Source of the DNA: Streptomyces sp. JH14
GTDB taxonomy: Bacteria; Actinomycetota; Actinomycetes; Streptomycetales; Streptomycetaceae
DNA length: 64,000 nt
Assembly (NCBI RefSeq): GCF_029428675.1
Contig: NZ_JAJNEL010000001.1
Span: 4,836,001 to 4,900,000 of the forward strand
Direction of reading: 5' to 3'
Part shown: piece after piece, positions 18,717-27,550 of the stretch
Layout: each line of letters starts with the position of its first letter
Position numbering within the stretch: the first letter of the stretch is position 1
Program-made: the position numbers and the translations under genes
The notes under the pieces: model-generated
What the model was told of the DNA's origin: nothing
Database searches by the model: none
The model's input: the letters and a program-made list of their open reading frames with translations, nothing else

Positions 18717-19136
18717 TCAGGCGGTTGCGGCGCAGTTCGGGCAGATGCCGCGGTACGTCACCTCGACGCCGGAGACGGTGAAGCCGAACCGCTCCTCCGT
18801 CGGCAGATCCGCCAGTGGATTGCCCGCCGGGTGCACGTCGCGGATCGCGCCGCACCGGGCGCAGACCAGGTGCTGGTGCGGGCGGTGTGCGTTCGGGTCG
18901 TACCGCTTCGCCCGGTGGTCGGTGGAGACCTCGATGACCTCGCCGAGCGTCACCATCTCGCCGAGGGTGTTGTAGACGGTGGCGCGGGATATCTCCGGCA
19001 GCTTGGCGACGGCACGGGCGTGCACCTCGTCGGCCGTCAGGTGCACATGTTCTCCGTCGAGGACCTCGGCCACGACGCGCCGCTGCGCAGTCATGCGCCA
19101 GCCGCGTCCGCGCAGTCGTTCCAGCAGGTCACTCAT
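18717..19136 (-). CDS. catR: Fur-family peroxide-type regulator, CatR-like
   Basis: A 139-residue Fur-family DNA-binding metalloregulator. The winged helix lies in residues about 10-80 (MTAQRRVVAEVL, EISRATVYNTLGEMV). The metal/zinc region has HRPHQHLVCARCG and a C-terminal CPNC pair, giving two CxxC zinc ligands. It is divergently placed from a monofunctional catalase gene, the arrangement of catR-catA in S. coelicolor, where the regulator represses the catalase until peroxide oxidises it. The shared 170-base gap should hold its operator. The symbol rests on this context; a broader FurA-type role is possible. Confidence 0.85.
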   Translation of the reverse strand: MSDLLERLRGRGWRMTAQRRVVAEVLDGEHVHLTADEVHARAVAKLPEISRATVYNTLGEMVTLGEVIEVSTDHRAKRYDPNAHRPHQHLVCARCGAIRDVHPAGNPLADLPTEERFGFTVSGVEVTYRGICPNCAATA

Positions 19137-19196
19137 AAGGGCAAGCCTAACAGTGGGGGAGCCTGGCTCCGAACGGGTGTGACTTTGGATGGCACC

Positions 19197-19224
19197 TTGA
19201 CTTGGACTTTGTCTATTGTAGGAT
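19197..19224 (+). promoter_or_regulatory. candidate catalase promoter with flanking TTGGA/TCCAA repeat
   Basis: TTGACT and TAGGAT are separated by 16 bases, a good vegetative -35/-10 pair pointing at the catalase start about 80 bases downstream. A TTGGA...TCCAA inverted arm pair (19202-19206 and 19224-19228) overlaps the -10 and is a candidate regulator site. Inferred from sequence only. Confidence 0.5.
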
Positions 19225-19306
19225 CCAATTCGGCATACGCCAAGGGACAGACCGCGCAGGCGTCAGGACATGACGATGTGCAGGGAACGACGCAGGAGGC
19301 GCACTC

Positions 19307-20758
19307 GTGACACAGGGACCGCTCACCACGGAGGCCGGCGCGCCGGTCGCCGACAACCAGAACAGCCAGACCGCGGGCGTCGGCGGTCCGGTCCTGGTGC
19401 AGGACCAGTCGCTGCTGGAGAAGCTCGCGCACTTCAACCGTGAGCGCATTCCGGAGCGCATCGTGCACGCCCGCGGCGCCGGTGCGTACGGCACCTTCAC
19501 GCTGACCCGCGACGTCTCGCAGTGGACGCGTGCGAAATTCCTCTCGGAGGTCGGCAAGCAGACGGAGACGTTCCTGCGCTTCTCCACCGTCGCCGGCAAT
19601 CTCGGCTCCGCCGACGCGGTGCGCGATCCCCGCGGCTTCGCGCTGAAGTTCTACACCGAAGAGGGAAACTACGACCTCGTCGGCAACAACACCCCGGTGT
19701 TCTTCATCAAGGACGCCATCAAGTTCCCGGACTTCATCCACACCCAGAAGCGCGACCCGTACACCGGCTCGCAGGAGGCGGACAACGTCTGGGACTTCTG
19801 GGGTCTGTCGCCCGAGTCGACCCACCAGGTGACCTGGCTCTTCGGCGACCGCGGCATCCCCGCCACGCTGCGTCACATGAACGGGTACGGCTCGCACACC
19901 TACCAGTGGAACAACGAGGCCGGTGAGGTCTTCTGGGTCAAGTACCACTTCAAGACCGACCAGGGCATCAAGAACCTCATCCAGGCGGAGGCCAACAAGC
20001 TCGCCGGTGAGGACCCGGACAGCCACCAGCGCGACCTGCGCGAGGCGATCGAGCGCGGCGACTTCCCGTCCTGGACGGTGCAGGTCCAGATCATGCCCGC
20101 GGCAGACGCGGCCGGCTACCGCTTCAACCCGTTCGACCTCACCAAGGTGTGGCCGCACGCGGACTACCCGCCGATCGAGATCGGGAAGCTGGAGCTCAAC
20201 CGCAACCCGGAGAACATCTTCGCCGAGGTCGAGCAGTCGATCTTCAGTCCCGCGCACTTCGTGCCGGGCATCGGCCCGTCCCCGGACAAGATGCTCCAGG
20301 GCCGCCTCTTCGCGTACGGCGACGCGCACCGCTACCGCGTCGGTATCAACGCCGACCACCTTCCGGTGAACCGCCCGCACGCCACCGAGGCGCGGACCAA
20401 CAGCCGTGACGGCTACCTGTACGACGGCCGGCACAAGGGCGCGAAGAACTACGAGCCGAACAGCTTCGGCGGCCCGGCCCAGACCGACCGGCCGCTGTGG
20501 GAGGCCACCACGGTCAGCGGTGGGACCGGTACGCACGAGGCCCCGCGCCACGCCGAGGACGACGACTTCGTACAGGCCGGGAACCTCTACCGGCTCTTCT
20601 CCGAGGACGAGAAGGTCCGGCTGATCGACAACCTCGCCGGGTTCATCGCCAAGGTCTCGCGCGACGACATCGCCGAGCGTGCGATCGAGAACTTCCGCCG
20701 GGCGGACGGCGATTTCGGCAAGCGGCTGGAGACCGCGGTCCAAACCCTGCGCGGTTAG
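19307..20758 (+). CDS. katA: monofunctional haem catalase
   Basis: A 483-residue clade-3-size catalase that dismutates hydrogen peroxide. The catalytic His is in IVHARGAGAYG, the active-site Asn region in VGNNTPVFFIKD, and the haem Tyr in RLFAYGDAHRYR. The GTG at 19307 has AGGAGG eight bases upstream. It is divergent from the Fur/CatR regulator, implying peroxide-inducible expression. A convergent terminator follows. The enzyme should be cytoplasmic; no export signal is present. Confidence 0.93.
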   Translation: MTQGPLTTEAGAPVADNQNSQTAGVGGPVLVQDQSLLEKLAHFNRERIPERIVHARGAGAYGTFTLTRDVSQWTRAKFLSEVGKQTETFLRFSTVAGNLGSADAVRDPRGFALKFYTEEGNYDLVGNNTPVFFIKDAIKFPDFIHTQKRDPYTGSQEADNVWDFWGLSPESTHQVTWLFGDRGIPATLRHMNGYGSHTYQWNNEAGEVFWVKYHFKTDQGIKNLIQAEANKLAGEDPDSHQRDLREAIERGDFPSWTVQVQIMPAADAAGYRFNPFDLTKVWPHADYPPIEIGKLELNRNPENIFAEVEQSIFSPAHFVPGIGPSPDKMLQGRLFAYGDAHRYRVGINADHLPVNRPHATEARTNSRDGYLYDGRHKGAKNYEPNSFGGPAQTDRPLWEATTVSGGTGTHEAPRHAEDDDFVQAGNLYRLFSEDEKVRLIDNLAGFIAKVSRDDIAERAIENFRRADGDFGKRLETAVQTLRG

Positions 20759-20783
20759 CGGGCACGGACGGGTCCGACGACGT

Positions 20784-20824
20784 CGGTGGGCCGGCACCCT
20801 CGCACCGAGGGGGTCGGCCCACCG
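20784..20824. terminator. bidirectional terminator between catalase and CBS genes
   Basis: An inverted repeat with a ten-base outer stem and a six-base inner CCCTCG/CGAGGG stem, separated by a small bulge, lies between two convergent genes. Confidence 0.75.
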
Positions 20825-20844
20825 GCGTATGCGCGGTGGGGAGG

Positions 20845-21246
20845 TCAGCCGACCAGTTCCACCGGGTGACGCCTGGTGGGCGCCCAGCAGCGGATGATGT
20901 CGCGGACCGAGACGATGCCGACGGGCCCGTGGTCGTCCAGCACGATCAGATGCCGGAAGCCGCCGTGCGTCATGGCCTCCGCGGCCTCCTCCAGGGTCCA
21001 GGTGGGTGCGGCGAAGACCACATCGTTGGTGGTGTGGGTGGACGCGGTCTCGGAGTCGGGGTTCTGGCCGGCGCCGACCGCGTTGAGGATGTCGCGCTCG
21101 GTGAGGATGCCGAGTCCGCTGGTGTCGCTGTCGAGGACGACGGCCGCTCCGATGCGGCGGGCCGACATCAGCTGGGCCGCCTGGCGCAGCGTGTGGGTGG
21201 GGCCGATGGTGAGAACCATCGTGCTCATGGCGTCACGGACGAGCAT
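20845..21246 (-). CDS. CBS-domain pair protein
   Basis: A 133-residue protein consisting of two CBS motifs (MLVRDAMSTMVLTI... and VFAAPTWTLEEAAEAM...HLIVLDDHGPVGIVSVRDII), a fold that often binds adenine nucleotides and regulates partners. No partner domain is fused. ATG 21246 was chosen because GGAGG lies 11 bases before it; the in-frame GTG at 21258 sits too close to that ribosome site. It follows hisN on the same strand but a hairpin separates them. Confidence 0.85.
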   Translation of the reverse strand: MLVRDAMSTMVLTIGPTHTLRQAAQLMSARRIGAAVVLDSDTSGLGILTERDILNAVGAGQNPDSETASTHTTNDVVFAAPTWTLEEAAEAMTHGGFRHLIVLDDHGPVGIVSVRDIIRCWAPTRRHPVELVG

Positions 21247-21364
21247 GAAAGGAGCCACCTCCTTCGTGAAGCGACTGCGTGAGCCGATTCACAAGTTCAC
21301 AAGTGGGGGGACTTTCAGCGTTGCATCCTTACGGGACGGCAACAAGGGGTGCGCGGAGATCATT

Positions 21365-21397
21365 CGAGGGGCGCGCGGAAGTACACCGCGCCCCTCG
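21365..21397 (-). terminator. hairpin terminator after hisN
   Basis: An 11-base inverted repeat with an 11-base loop lies between the hisN stop and the CBS gene, on the transcribed minus strand. Confidence 0.7.
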
Positions 21398-21464
21398 CTC
21401 GCATCGCACACCCCTCGGGGGTCCGTACGCCTCGTATCGGTCGTTCCGGATCAGCGGAGGCAGA

Positions 21465-22265
21465 TCAGTAGCGCTGGTTCAGATACCCCAGCAGCTCGTG
21501 GTGGAGCAGCCCGTTCGAAGCCGCCGCGTTCCCACCGCCCGGACCGGGTACCCCGTCCAGGCTGGTGAACAGGCCACCCGCCTCCTGGACGATGATCGCG
21601 TTCGCCGCCATGTCCCAGAGCGAGAGCTCCGGCTCCGCGCAGATGTCCACCGAACCCTCAGCGACCATCATGTACGGCCAGAAGTCCCCGTATCCACGCG
21701 TACGCCAGCAGGCCCGGGTCAGGTCCAGGAAGCCGTCGAGCCGGCCCTGCTCCTCCCAGCCGGTCATCGACGCATACGCGAACGAGGCGTCCGCGATCCG
21801 CTCCACCTTCGATACGTGCATCCGCGTCGCGGAGGTCAGACTGCGGCCGGTGTAGGCCCCCGCACCCTTCGCCGCCCACCACCGGCGGCCCAGCGCGGGG
21901 GCCGACACCACGCCCACCACCGGCTGGAAGCCGTTCTCGCCCGCCTCCATCAGCGAGATCAGGGTCGCCCAGACCGGCACACCGCGCACGTAGTTCTTGG
22001 TGCCGTCGATCGGGTCGACGACCCAGCGGCGCGGGCCGGTGCCCTCGATCCCGTACTCCTCGCCGAGGATCGCGTCGCGCGGGCGCGCCCGATGGAGATG
22101 ACCGCGGATCAGCTCCTCGGCGGCCTTGTCGGCCTCGCTCACCGGCGTCATGTCCGGCTTGGTCTCGACCTTGAGGTCCAGAGCCTTGAACCGGTCCATC
22201 GTCGCCGCGTCGGCGGCGTCCGCCAGTACATGGGCGAGGCGCAGATCATCGTGGTAGTCGGGCAT
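21465..22265 (-). CDS. hisN: histidinol-phosphatase, inositol-monophosphatase type
   Basis: A 266-residue Mg-dependent phosphatase of the inositol monophosphatase superfamily. Actinobacteria use members of this family (HisN) to dephosphorylate histidinol phosphate. The metal site is intact: GEEYG, WVVDPIDGTKNYVRGVPVW, and the late ELSLWDMAANAIIVQEAGG. The length and the GYGDFWPYMMVAEG segment fit HisN better than generic inositol phosphatases, but inositol or other phosphates cannot be excluded. No other his gene is nearby. It is divergent from the TetR gene. Confidence 0.82.
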   Translation of the reverse strand: MPDYHDDLRLAHVLADAADAATMDRFKALDLKVETKPDMTPVSEADKAAEELIRGHLHRARPRDAILGEEYGIEGTGPRRWVVDPIDGTKNYVRGVPVWATLISLMEAGENGFQPVVGVVSAPALGRRWWAAKGAGAYTGRSLTSATRMHVSKVERIADASFAYASMTGWEEQGRLDGFLDLTRACWRTRGYGDFWPYMMVAEGSVDICAEPELSLWDMAANAIIVQEAGGLFTSLDGVPGPGGGNAAASNGLLHHELLGYLNQRY

Positions 22266-22386
22266 GTCGTCACAGTATCGACCGCAGGTGATCAGGGCTA
22301 CACGACCCCGGAGGCCGCACGGGCTCTTGACAGTGCCGGGCGGCGAGTCAACTCTGAACCGCAGACCCCCGGCGTGGGAGGCGACG

Positions 22387-22995
22387 ATGCCTACGGCGCG
22401 AGAAGCACTGATGGACGCCGCCCTCGCGGCGCTCACCACCCGGCCCTGGCCGTCCGTGCGGATGGTCGATGTCGCGTTCGCCGCCGGAGTCTCCCGGCAG
22501 ACCCTCTACAACGAGTTCGGCAGCAAGGACGGGCTGGCCCGGGCCCTCGTCCGGCGCGCCGCCGACGGCTACCTCGCCGGTGTCGAGCGGGCGCTGGAAC
22601 CGCCTGGCGGTACGGGGGACAGACTGGCCGCCACCGCCGCTTGGACGGTGCGGGCCGCCCGTACGAACGCCCTGGTCAGGGCGTTGCTCACGGGCTGCTG
22701 GGGCGAGTGGTTACCCCGCCCCGCAGTTCTTTCGGTGCCGTCCTCCTCGCCCGTACCGGCGCAGCGCCGGGCCGACGCCCGCCCGCCGACGCCCGCGGAA
22801 TTCCTCGGTCTGGTGCGCGACCGCGCGGTCGCCGCCCTGAGCGAGGGGCGCCCGCCGCACGACCCGGCTCTGCTGGCCGTGACCTGTGAGATCGCGCTGC
22901 GTCTCGCGCTGTCGTATGCGGTAGCCGCGTCCGCCGTCCCCACGGACGCGGCGCCGCTGGTGCGCGAGGTGGTGGAGCGGTGGCCCGCGGTGTGA
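22387..22995 (+). CDS. TetR-family transcriptional regulator
   Basis: A 202-residue regulator with an N-terminal helix-turn-helix (VAFAAGVSRQTLYNEFGSKDGL). The C-terminal ligand domain is Ala/Arg/Leu-rich without recognisable specificity. ATG 22387 is preceded by GGGAGG at four bases. It is divergent from hisN and convergent with the small multidrug exporter gene, so either neighbour or its own gene could be a target. No operator could be assigned. Confidence 0.85.
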   Translation: MPTAREALMDAALAALTTRPWPSVRMVDVAFAAGVSRQTLYNEFGSKDGLARALVRRAADGYLAGVERALEPPGGTGDRLAATAAWTVRAARTNALVRALLTGCWGEWLPRPAVLSVPSSSPVPAQRRADARPPTPAEFLGLVRDRAVAALSEGRPPHDPALLAVTCEIALRLALSYAVAASAVPTDAAPLVREVVERWPAV

Positions 22996-23065
22996 CGGGC
23001 GGGCGAGGCCGGCGCGCTGCTTCGTCAGCCGGCCGGCCCCGGTGCAGTCGACGGATCCCCGCAGG

Positions 23066-23389
23066 TCAGTGGGACGAGCCCGACAGCTGCAGCCCGATCA
23101 CGCCCACGATCACCAGGGAGATCGAGATCAGCTTGAGCGTGGACACCACATCGTCCAGGAAGACCATGCCGTAGATCGCGGTGCCCGCCGCGCCGATGCC
23201 CGTCCACACGGCATAGGCGGGGCCCACGTCGAGCTTCTTCAGGGAGAGCGTGAGGAGACCGAAGCTGCCGAGCGCGAAGACGCAGAAGGCGATCGTCGGC
23301 CAGAGCCGGGTGAAGCCGTGCGACAGCTTCAGACAGACGGCGAAGCCGGTCTCCAGAAGTCCTGCGACCACGACCAGCAGCCACGCCAT
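23066..23389 (-). CDS. small multidrug resistance (SMR) family transporter
   Basis: A 107-residue, four-helix membrane protein of the DMT/SMR superfamily. The essential Glu in helix 1 is present in LLVVVAGLLETGFAV, and GPAYAVWTGIGAAGTAIYG is the family's helix-3 motif. SMR proteins work as dual-topology dimers exporting cations; the presence of both Suge- and Emr-like features leaves the substrate (guanidinium or quaternary amines) open. No guanidine riboswitch pattern was seen upstream. It starts 88 bases after the rsgA stop on the same strand. Confidence 0.85.
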   Translation of the reverse strand: MAWLLVVVAGLLETGFAVCLKLSHGFTRLWPTIAFCVFALGSFGLLTLSLKKLDVGPAYAVWTGIGAAGTAIYGMVFLDDVVSTLKLISISLVIVGVIGLQLSGSSH

Positions 23390-23477
23390 CGTCGGTGCCC
23401 TCCCACGTCGGTGACTGCTCTGTTCCGCTGAGCGATTATGCACTTACCGGTAGCAGCAGTCGGCAAACGCGCCTGGG

Positions 23478-24494
23478 TCAGTCGCCTTCGCGTCGTTCGC
23501 GGGTGGCCAGCAGCCGGTGCAGCGAGTCGAGCCGGGCCGGATCGGCATGTCCGGCCGTCACCCAGGCGCCCAGGGCGCATTCCGGTTGGACGGCGTCGTG
23601 GGTGCAGCCGCGCGGGCAGTCCTCGGTGCCGGGCTCCAGGTCCGGGAATGCGTGGATGACCCGCGACGGGTCGATGTGGTTCAGCCCGAAGGAACGCACA
23701 CCGGGGGTGTCGACCACCCAGCCGCGCCCGTCCGGCAGCGGCAGCGCCAGAGCCGAGGTGGTGGTGTGCCGGCCACGGCCCGTGACCGCGTTGACGACAC
23801 CCGTCGTACGCCGCCGGTCCTTCGGCACCAGGGCGTTGACCAGCGTGGTCTTCCCGACGCCAGAGTGCCCGACGAACGCGGTGATCCGGTCGTTCAGCTG
23901 CTCGCGCACCCGGTCCGCGGCATCGCCGTTCTCCAGTTCCTCGCGGCTGGTGACGATGTACGGGACGCCCAGCGGGATGTACGCCTCCAGCAGCTTCTCC
24001 GGGGACGCCAGGTCCGACTTGGTGAGGACCAGGAGCGGGGAGAGCCCGCCGTCGTACGCGGCCACCAGACAGCGGTCGATCATCCGCGGCCGGGGTTCCG
24101 GATCGGCGAGCGCGGTGACGATCGCCAGCTGGTCGGCGTTGGCGACGACCACCCGTTCGTACGGATCGTCGTCGTCCGCCGTCCTCCGCAGCACCGAGCG
24201 GCGCTCACCGATGCGGACGATACGGGCCAGGGTGTCCTTCTCGCCGGACAGATCGCCGACGAGTGAGACGGTGTCGCCCACCACCGCGGCCTTCCGGCCC
24301 AGTTCGCGGGCCTTCATCGCCATGACCGTACGGTCGTCGACAAGGCAGGTGAGGCGGCCGCGGTCGACCGTGAGGACCATGCCGTCCTCGGCGTCCTCGT
24401 GCTTCGGACGGGTATGCGTACGAGGCCGGTTGCCCTTCGGGTTGGGGCGGATCCGGATGTCGTCCTCGTCGGGGTTCTTGCCGTAACGACGCAT
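23478..24494 (-). CDS. rsgA: ribosome small-subunit-dependent GTPase RsgA
   Basis: A 338-residue circularly permuted GTPase that assists late 30S subunit maturation. The OB-fold lies in residues about 35-100; the motifs come in permuted order: G4 LTKSD, then G1 GHSGVGKTTLVN, then G3 DTPGVRSFG. The C-terminal zinc site reads CPRGCTHDAVQPEC. The stop of aroA lies three bases upstream of its ATG, so aroA and rsgA form one transcript, as remembered from S. coelicolor. Confidence 0.93.
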   Translation of the reverse strand: MRRYGKNPDEDDIRIRPNPKGNRPRTHTRPKHEDAEDGMVLTVDRGRLTCLVDDRTVMAMKARELGRKAAVVGDTVSLVGDLSGEKDTLARIVRIGERRSVLRRTADDDDPYERVVVANADQLAIVTALADPEPRPRMIDRCLVAAYDGGLSPLLVLTKSDLASPEKLLEAYIPLGVPYIVTSREELENGDAADRVREQLNDRITAFVGHSGVGKTTLVNALVPKDRRRTTGVVNAVTGRGRHTTTSALALPLPDGRGWVVDTPGVRSFGLNHIDPSRVIHAFPDLEPGTEDCPRGCTHDAVQPECALGAWVTAGHADPARLDSLHRLLATRERREGD

Positions 24495-24497
24495 GAC

Positions 24498-25814
24498 TCA
24501 GACCCCGAGCATTCGGGTCCACATCTGCGGGAAATCCGGCAGGGTCTTGGCGGTTGTCGCCACGTTCTCGATCTCCACTCCGGGGACTGCAAGGCCGATG
24601 ATCGACCCCGCGGTGGCCATCCGGTGGTCGTCGTACGTATGGAAGGTACCGCCGTGCAGCGGGCGCGGCTCGATGCGGAGCCCGTCGGCGGTCTCGGTGA
24701 CCTGGCCGCCGAGCTCGTTGATCTCCTTGGTGAGCGCGGCGAGCCGGTCCGTCTCGTGCAGCCGCAGATGTGCGACACCGCTCAGCGTGGAGGGGGAGTC
24801 GGCGAGGGCCGCGACCGCCGCGATGCCCGGGGTGAGTTCGCCGACCTCGCCGAGGTCCACGTCGATGCCGTGGATGCGGCCCGAACCGGTGAACGTGAGA
24901 CCGTGCTCGGTCAGCTCGCAGCTGCCGCCCATCGTGGTGAAGATCTCGCGCAGCGCGTCACCGGGCTGGGTGGTGCGCAGGGGCCAGTCGGGAATGGTGA
25001 CCCGGCCACCGGTGACCAGTGCCGCGGCCAGGAACGGCTGGGCGTTGGAGAGGTCCGGTTCGACCGTCAGATCGCGGCCGAGCAGCGCCGACGGGGAGAC
25101 CCGCCAGACATTCGGCTCACCGCCCGTCTCCGGCTCGTCTACCTGGGCGCCGACCGTCCGCAGCATGTCGACCGTCATCCGGATGTGCGGCATCGACGGC
25201 AGCCGGGAACCGGTGTGCCGTACCTCGACGCCCTGGTTGAAACGCGGTGCCGACAGCAGCAGCGACGAGACGAACTGGGAGGACGAGGAGGCGTCGATCT
25301 CCACCGGGCCGCCGTCCAGCGCACCGCCGCCGTGCACGGTCATGGGCAGTGAGCCCCGACCGTCGTCGTCGATCCTTGCGCCGAGCACCCGCAGGGCGTC
25401 GATCACACCGTTCAGCGGCCGCTCGTACGAACGCGGGTCGCCGTCGAAGCGGATCGGCCCGTCCGCGAGCGCAGCGACGGGCGGGAGGAAGCGCATGACC
25501 GTTCCGGCATTGCCGACGTCGATCGTGACGGGACCGTGCAGCCCGGCCGGGATGACGCGCCAGGCCTCGCCGGAGCCGTCGGGGCCGACGCCCTCCTCGA
25601 TGCCGACGCCCATCGAGCGCAGCGCCTGTGCCATCAGCAGGGTGTCGCGGGAGCGCAGCGGGCGGCGCAGCCAGCCCGGCTCGGCGGCGAGAGCGGCGAG
25701 GACCAGCGCCCGGTTGGTGACCGATTTCGACCCGGGCACGGTGACGGTGGCGTCGACGGATCCGCTCGCTTGGGGAGCGGGCCAGAGGGCGGGGTGCACG
25801 GAGCTTTCGGTCAT
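24498..25814 (-). CDS. aroA: 3-phosphoshikimate 1-carboxyvinyltransferase (EPSP synthase)
   Basis: A 438-residue enzyme of the shikimate pathway joining phosphoenolpyruvate to shikimate-3-phosphate. It shows PGSKSVTNRALVLAALA near the N-terminus, NAGTVMRFLPP at the substrate loop and a late HDHRMA-like TYDDHRMATAG. ATG 25814 is preferred, with GAGGG just upstream; a GTG three codons earlier is possible. It is the first gene of aroA-rsgA. Confidence 0.93.
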   Translation of the reverse strand: MTESSVHPALWPAPQASGSVDATVTVPGSKSVTNRALVLAALAAEPGWLRRPLRSRDTLLMAQALRSMGVGIEEGVGPDGSGEAWRVIPAGLHGPVTIDVGNAGTVMRFLPPVAALADGPIRFDGDPRSYERPLNGVIDALRVLGARIDDDGRGSLPMTVHGGGALDGGPVEIDASSSSQFVSSLLLSAPRFNQGVEVRHTGSRLPSMPHIRMTVDMLRTVGAQVDEPETGGEPNVWRVSPSALLGRDLTVEPDLSNAQPFLAAALVTGGRVTIPDWPLRTTQPGDALREIFTTMGGSCELTEHGLTFTGSGRIHGIDVDLGEVGELTPGIAAVAALADSPSTLSGVAHLRLHETDRLAALTKEINELGGQVTETADGLRIEPRPLHGGTFHTYDDHRMATAGSIIGLAVPGVEIENVATTAKTLPDFPQMWTRMLGV

Positions 25815-25931
25815 GGCCCTCACTTTAGTGGCTCACCGCAAACCCGGATCTTGATCAAATAGGTGGAAACCGGGGTGTAACGCAAGACGGGTACCCGTCG
25901 CGGCGAACCGTGGTCCGGGTGTTGACGCAGC

Positions 25932-26645
25932 TCACAGGCCGAGCAGCCAGCGGCCGCCGCCGATCAGTGAGCAGAGCGACACCGCATGGAAGAGGAAGAG
26001 CCACAGCACCGCGGGGACATCCGTGAGCCGGGACAGCTGATCGGCGTCCGAGTCCGGTGCGCCGCCGCGGCGCCGCTTCGACTGGAGCTCGAAGGCCGGG
26101 CGCACGCCGCCGAGGAGCAGGAACCACACCACGGTGTATGCGAACAGCGACTGCACGTCGGGCGAGGCGAGCCAGGACACCAGCAGGAAGGCCGAGCCGG
26201 TGAGGATCACCGACAGCGCCCCGTACACGTTGCGGATCATCACCAGCATCACCGCGAGCAGCGCGGTCGCCACCCACAGCAACAGGGTGATCCGCCCGCT
26301 GGTCAGCAGCCAGGCACCGCCGAGCCCGAGCAGCGGCGGCGCGGTGTAGCCGGCGGCCGCGGTGAGGATCATCCCGATACCGGTGGGCCTGCCGCGGCTG
26401 ACGGTCAGCCCGCTGGTGTCCGAGTGCAGCCGGATGCCCTGCAGCCGGCGCCCCGTGACCAGGGCTATCAGCCCGTGGCCGCCCTCGTGCGCGATGGTGA
26501 TCGCGTTACGGGAGAGCCGCCACAGGACGTTCGGCACGACGGCGATGAGCGCGGCCGTGGCGGTCACGACCACCAGCCACTGGGCAGGTGCGGGCTGGGT
26601 GCCGAGTACGCGATCCCACAGATCGCCGAGATCGGTGCTGTCCAT
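25932..26645 (-). CDS. M50-like membrane metallopeptidase family protein
   Basis: A 237-residue integral membrane protein with about six helices. HEGGH in NAITIAHEGGHGLIALVTGR is the zinc motif of the M50/site-2-protease-like group. The later G-R-L-Q-G and the conserved Pro/Gly helix (GYTAPPLLGLGGAWLL) fit M50B-like proteins. AAGGAG precedes the ATG by nine bases. A role in regulated intramembrane proteolysis is possible but no anti-sigma partner adjoins it. Substrate is unknown. Confidence 0.8.
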   Translation of the reverse strand: MDSTDLGDLWDRVLGTQPAPAQWLVVVTATAALIAVVPNVLWRLSRNAITIAHEGGHGLIALVTGRRLQGIRLHSDTSGLTVSRGRPTGIGMILTAAAGYTAPPLLGLGGAWLLTSGRITLLLWVATALLAVMLVMIRNVYGALSVILTGSAFLLVSWLASPDVQSLFAYTVVWFLLLGGVRPAFELQSKRRRGGAPDSDADQLSRLTDVPAVLWLFLFHAVSLCSLIGGGRWLLGL

Positions 26646-26697
26646 GTGCGGGCGGCTCCTTGCGGTCGTGCCGGTGGGTCGTGGCAGTCTGGCACTT

Positions 26698-27513
26698 ATG
26701 TGCGGACGGTATGCATCGAGCCGGCGGCCCGAGGATCTCACCGGACTCTTCGGCGTCGAGAAGTGGGAACCGGCGGAGGCTCTGGAGCCCGACTACAACG
26801 TGGCGCCGACCAAAGAAGTCTACGCCGTACTGGAACGTCCCGTGAAAGACGCGGATGACCGCCGTCCGGTTCGGCAGCTGCGCGCACTGAAATGGGGACT
26901 CGTGCCGTCCTGGGCCAAGTCGCCGGAGGGCGGCGCCCGGATGATCAACGCCCGGTCGGAGACGATCCACGAGAAGCCGTCGTTCCGCCGCCCCTTCGTC
27001 TCGCGGCGCTGCATCCTGCCCGCCGACGGCTACTACGAGTGGGTCACGGGAACCGACGAGCGGCAGCTGGAGGAGCAGGGGAAGAAGAAGCGGCCCCGCA
27101 AGCAGCCGTACTTCGTGACCCCCGCCGACGGGTCGGTCTTCGCCATGGCCGGCCTGTACGAGTTCTGGCGCGACCGCACCCTGCCCGACGACCACCCGCA
27201 GGCATGGTGGGTCACCTGCTCGGTGATCACCACCGAGGCCGAGACGGCCCCGCTCGCCGTCGCCCCTGCCGAGGGCCCGGCCGCACTCGCCGACATCCAC
27301 CCCCGGATGCCCCTGATGCTCACCCCGGACCGCTGGGACGCCTGGCTGGACCCGTCGCACACCGACGTCGAGAGCCTCCGGGCGCTGCTCGCCCCGCCGC
27401 CCGGTGGACTGATGCGGGCCTACCCGGTGGCCACGGCCGTCAGCAACGTCCGCAACAACGGGCCCGAACTGCTGGAGGAGCTGGCCGCGCCGGAGGTCAG
27501 CACGCTCTTCTGA
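26698..27513 (+). CDS. SRAP-family abasic-site DNA-binding protein (YedK/HMCES-type)
   Basis: A 271-residue SOS-response-associated peptidase protein. These proteins use Cys2, exposed after Met removal, to crosslink abasic sites in single-stranded DNA. The start MCGRYASS, the NVAPT motif, the NARSE motif (MINARSETI), PADGYYEW and DIHPRMP are all present. No clear ribosome site precedes the ATG, so translation may be leaderless. It is divergent from the M50-like gene and 37 bases from the hydrolase gene. Confidence 0.9.
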   Translation: MCGRYASSRRPEDLTGLFGVEKWEPAEALEPDYNVAPTKEVYAVLERPVKDADDRRPVRQLRALKWGLVPSWAKSPEGGARMINARSETIHEKPSFRRPFVSRRCILPADGYYEWVTGTDERQLEEQGKKKRPRKQPYFVTPADGSVFAMAGLYEFWRDRTLPDDHPQAWWVTCSVITTEAETAPLAVAPAEGPAALADIHPRMPLMLTPDRWDAWLDPSHTDVESLRALLAPPPGGLMRAYPVATAVSNVRNNGPELLEELAAPEVSTLF

Positions 27514-27550
27514 CCGGGCAGGAAGGGGCCGACCGGGCAGGATGAGACGT

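Noticed and set aside
22327..22355. TTGACA promoter for the TetR gene
   Set aside because: The -35 hexamer is perfect but no acceptable -10 lies at 16-18 bases, so no promoter was called.
23390..23480. Guanidine (mini-ykkC) riboswitch before the SMR transporter gene
   Set aside because: No paired ACGR-loop hairpins or ykkC core were found on the minus strand; only an ordinary ribosome site is visible.
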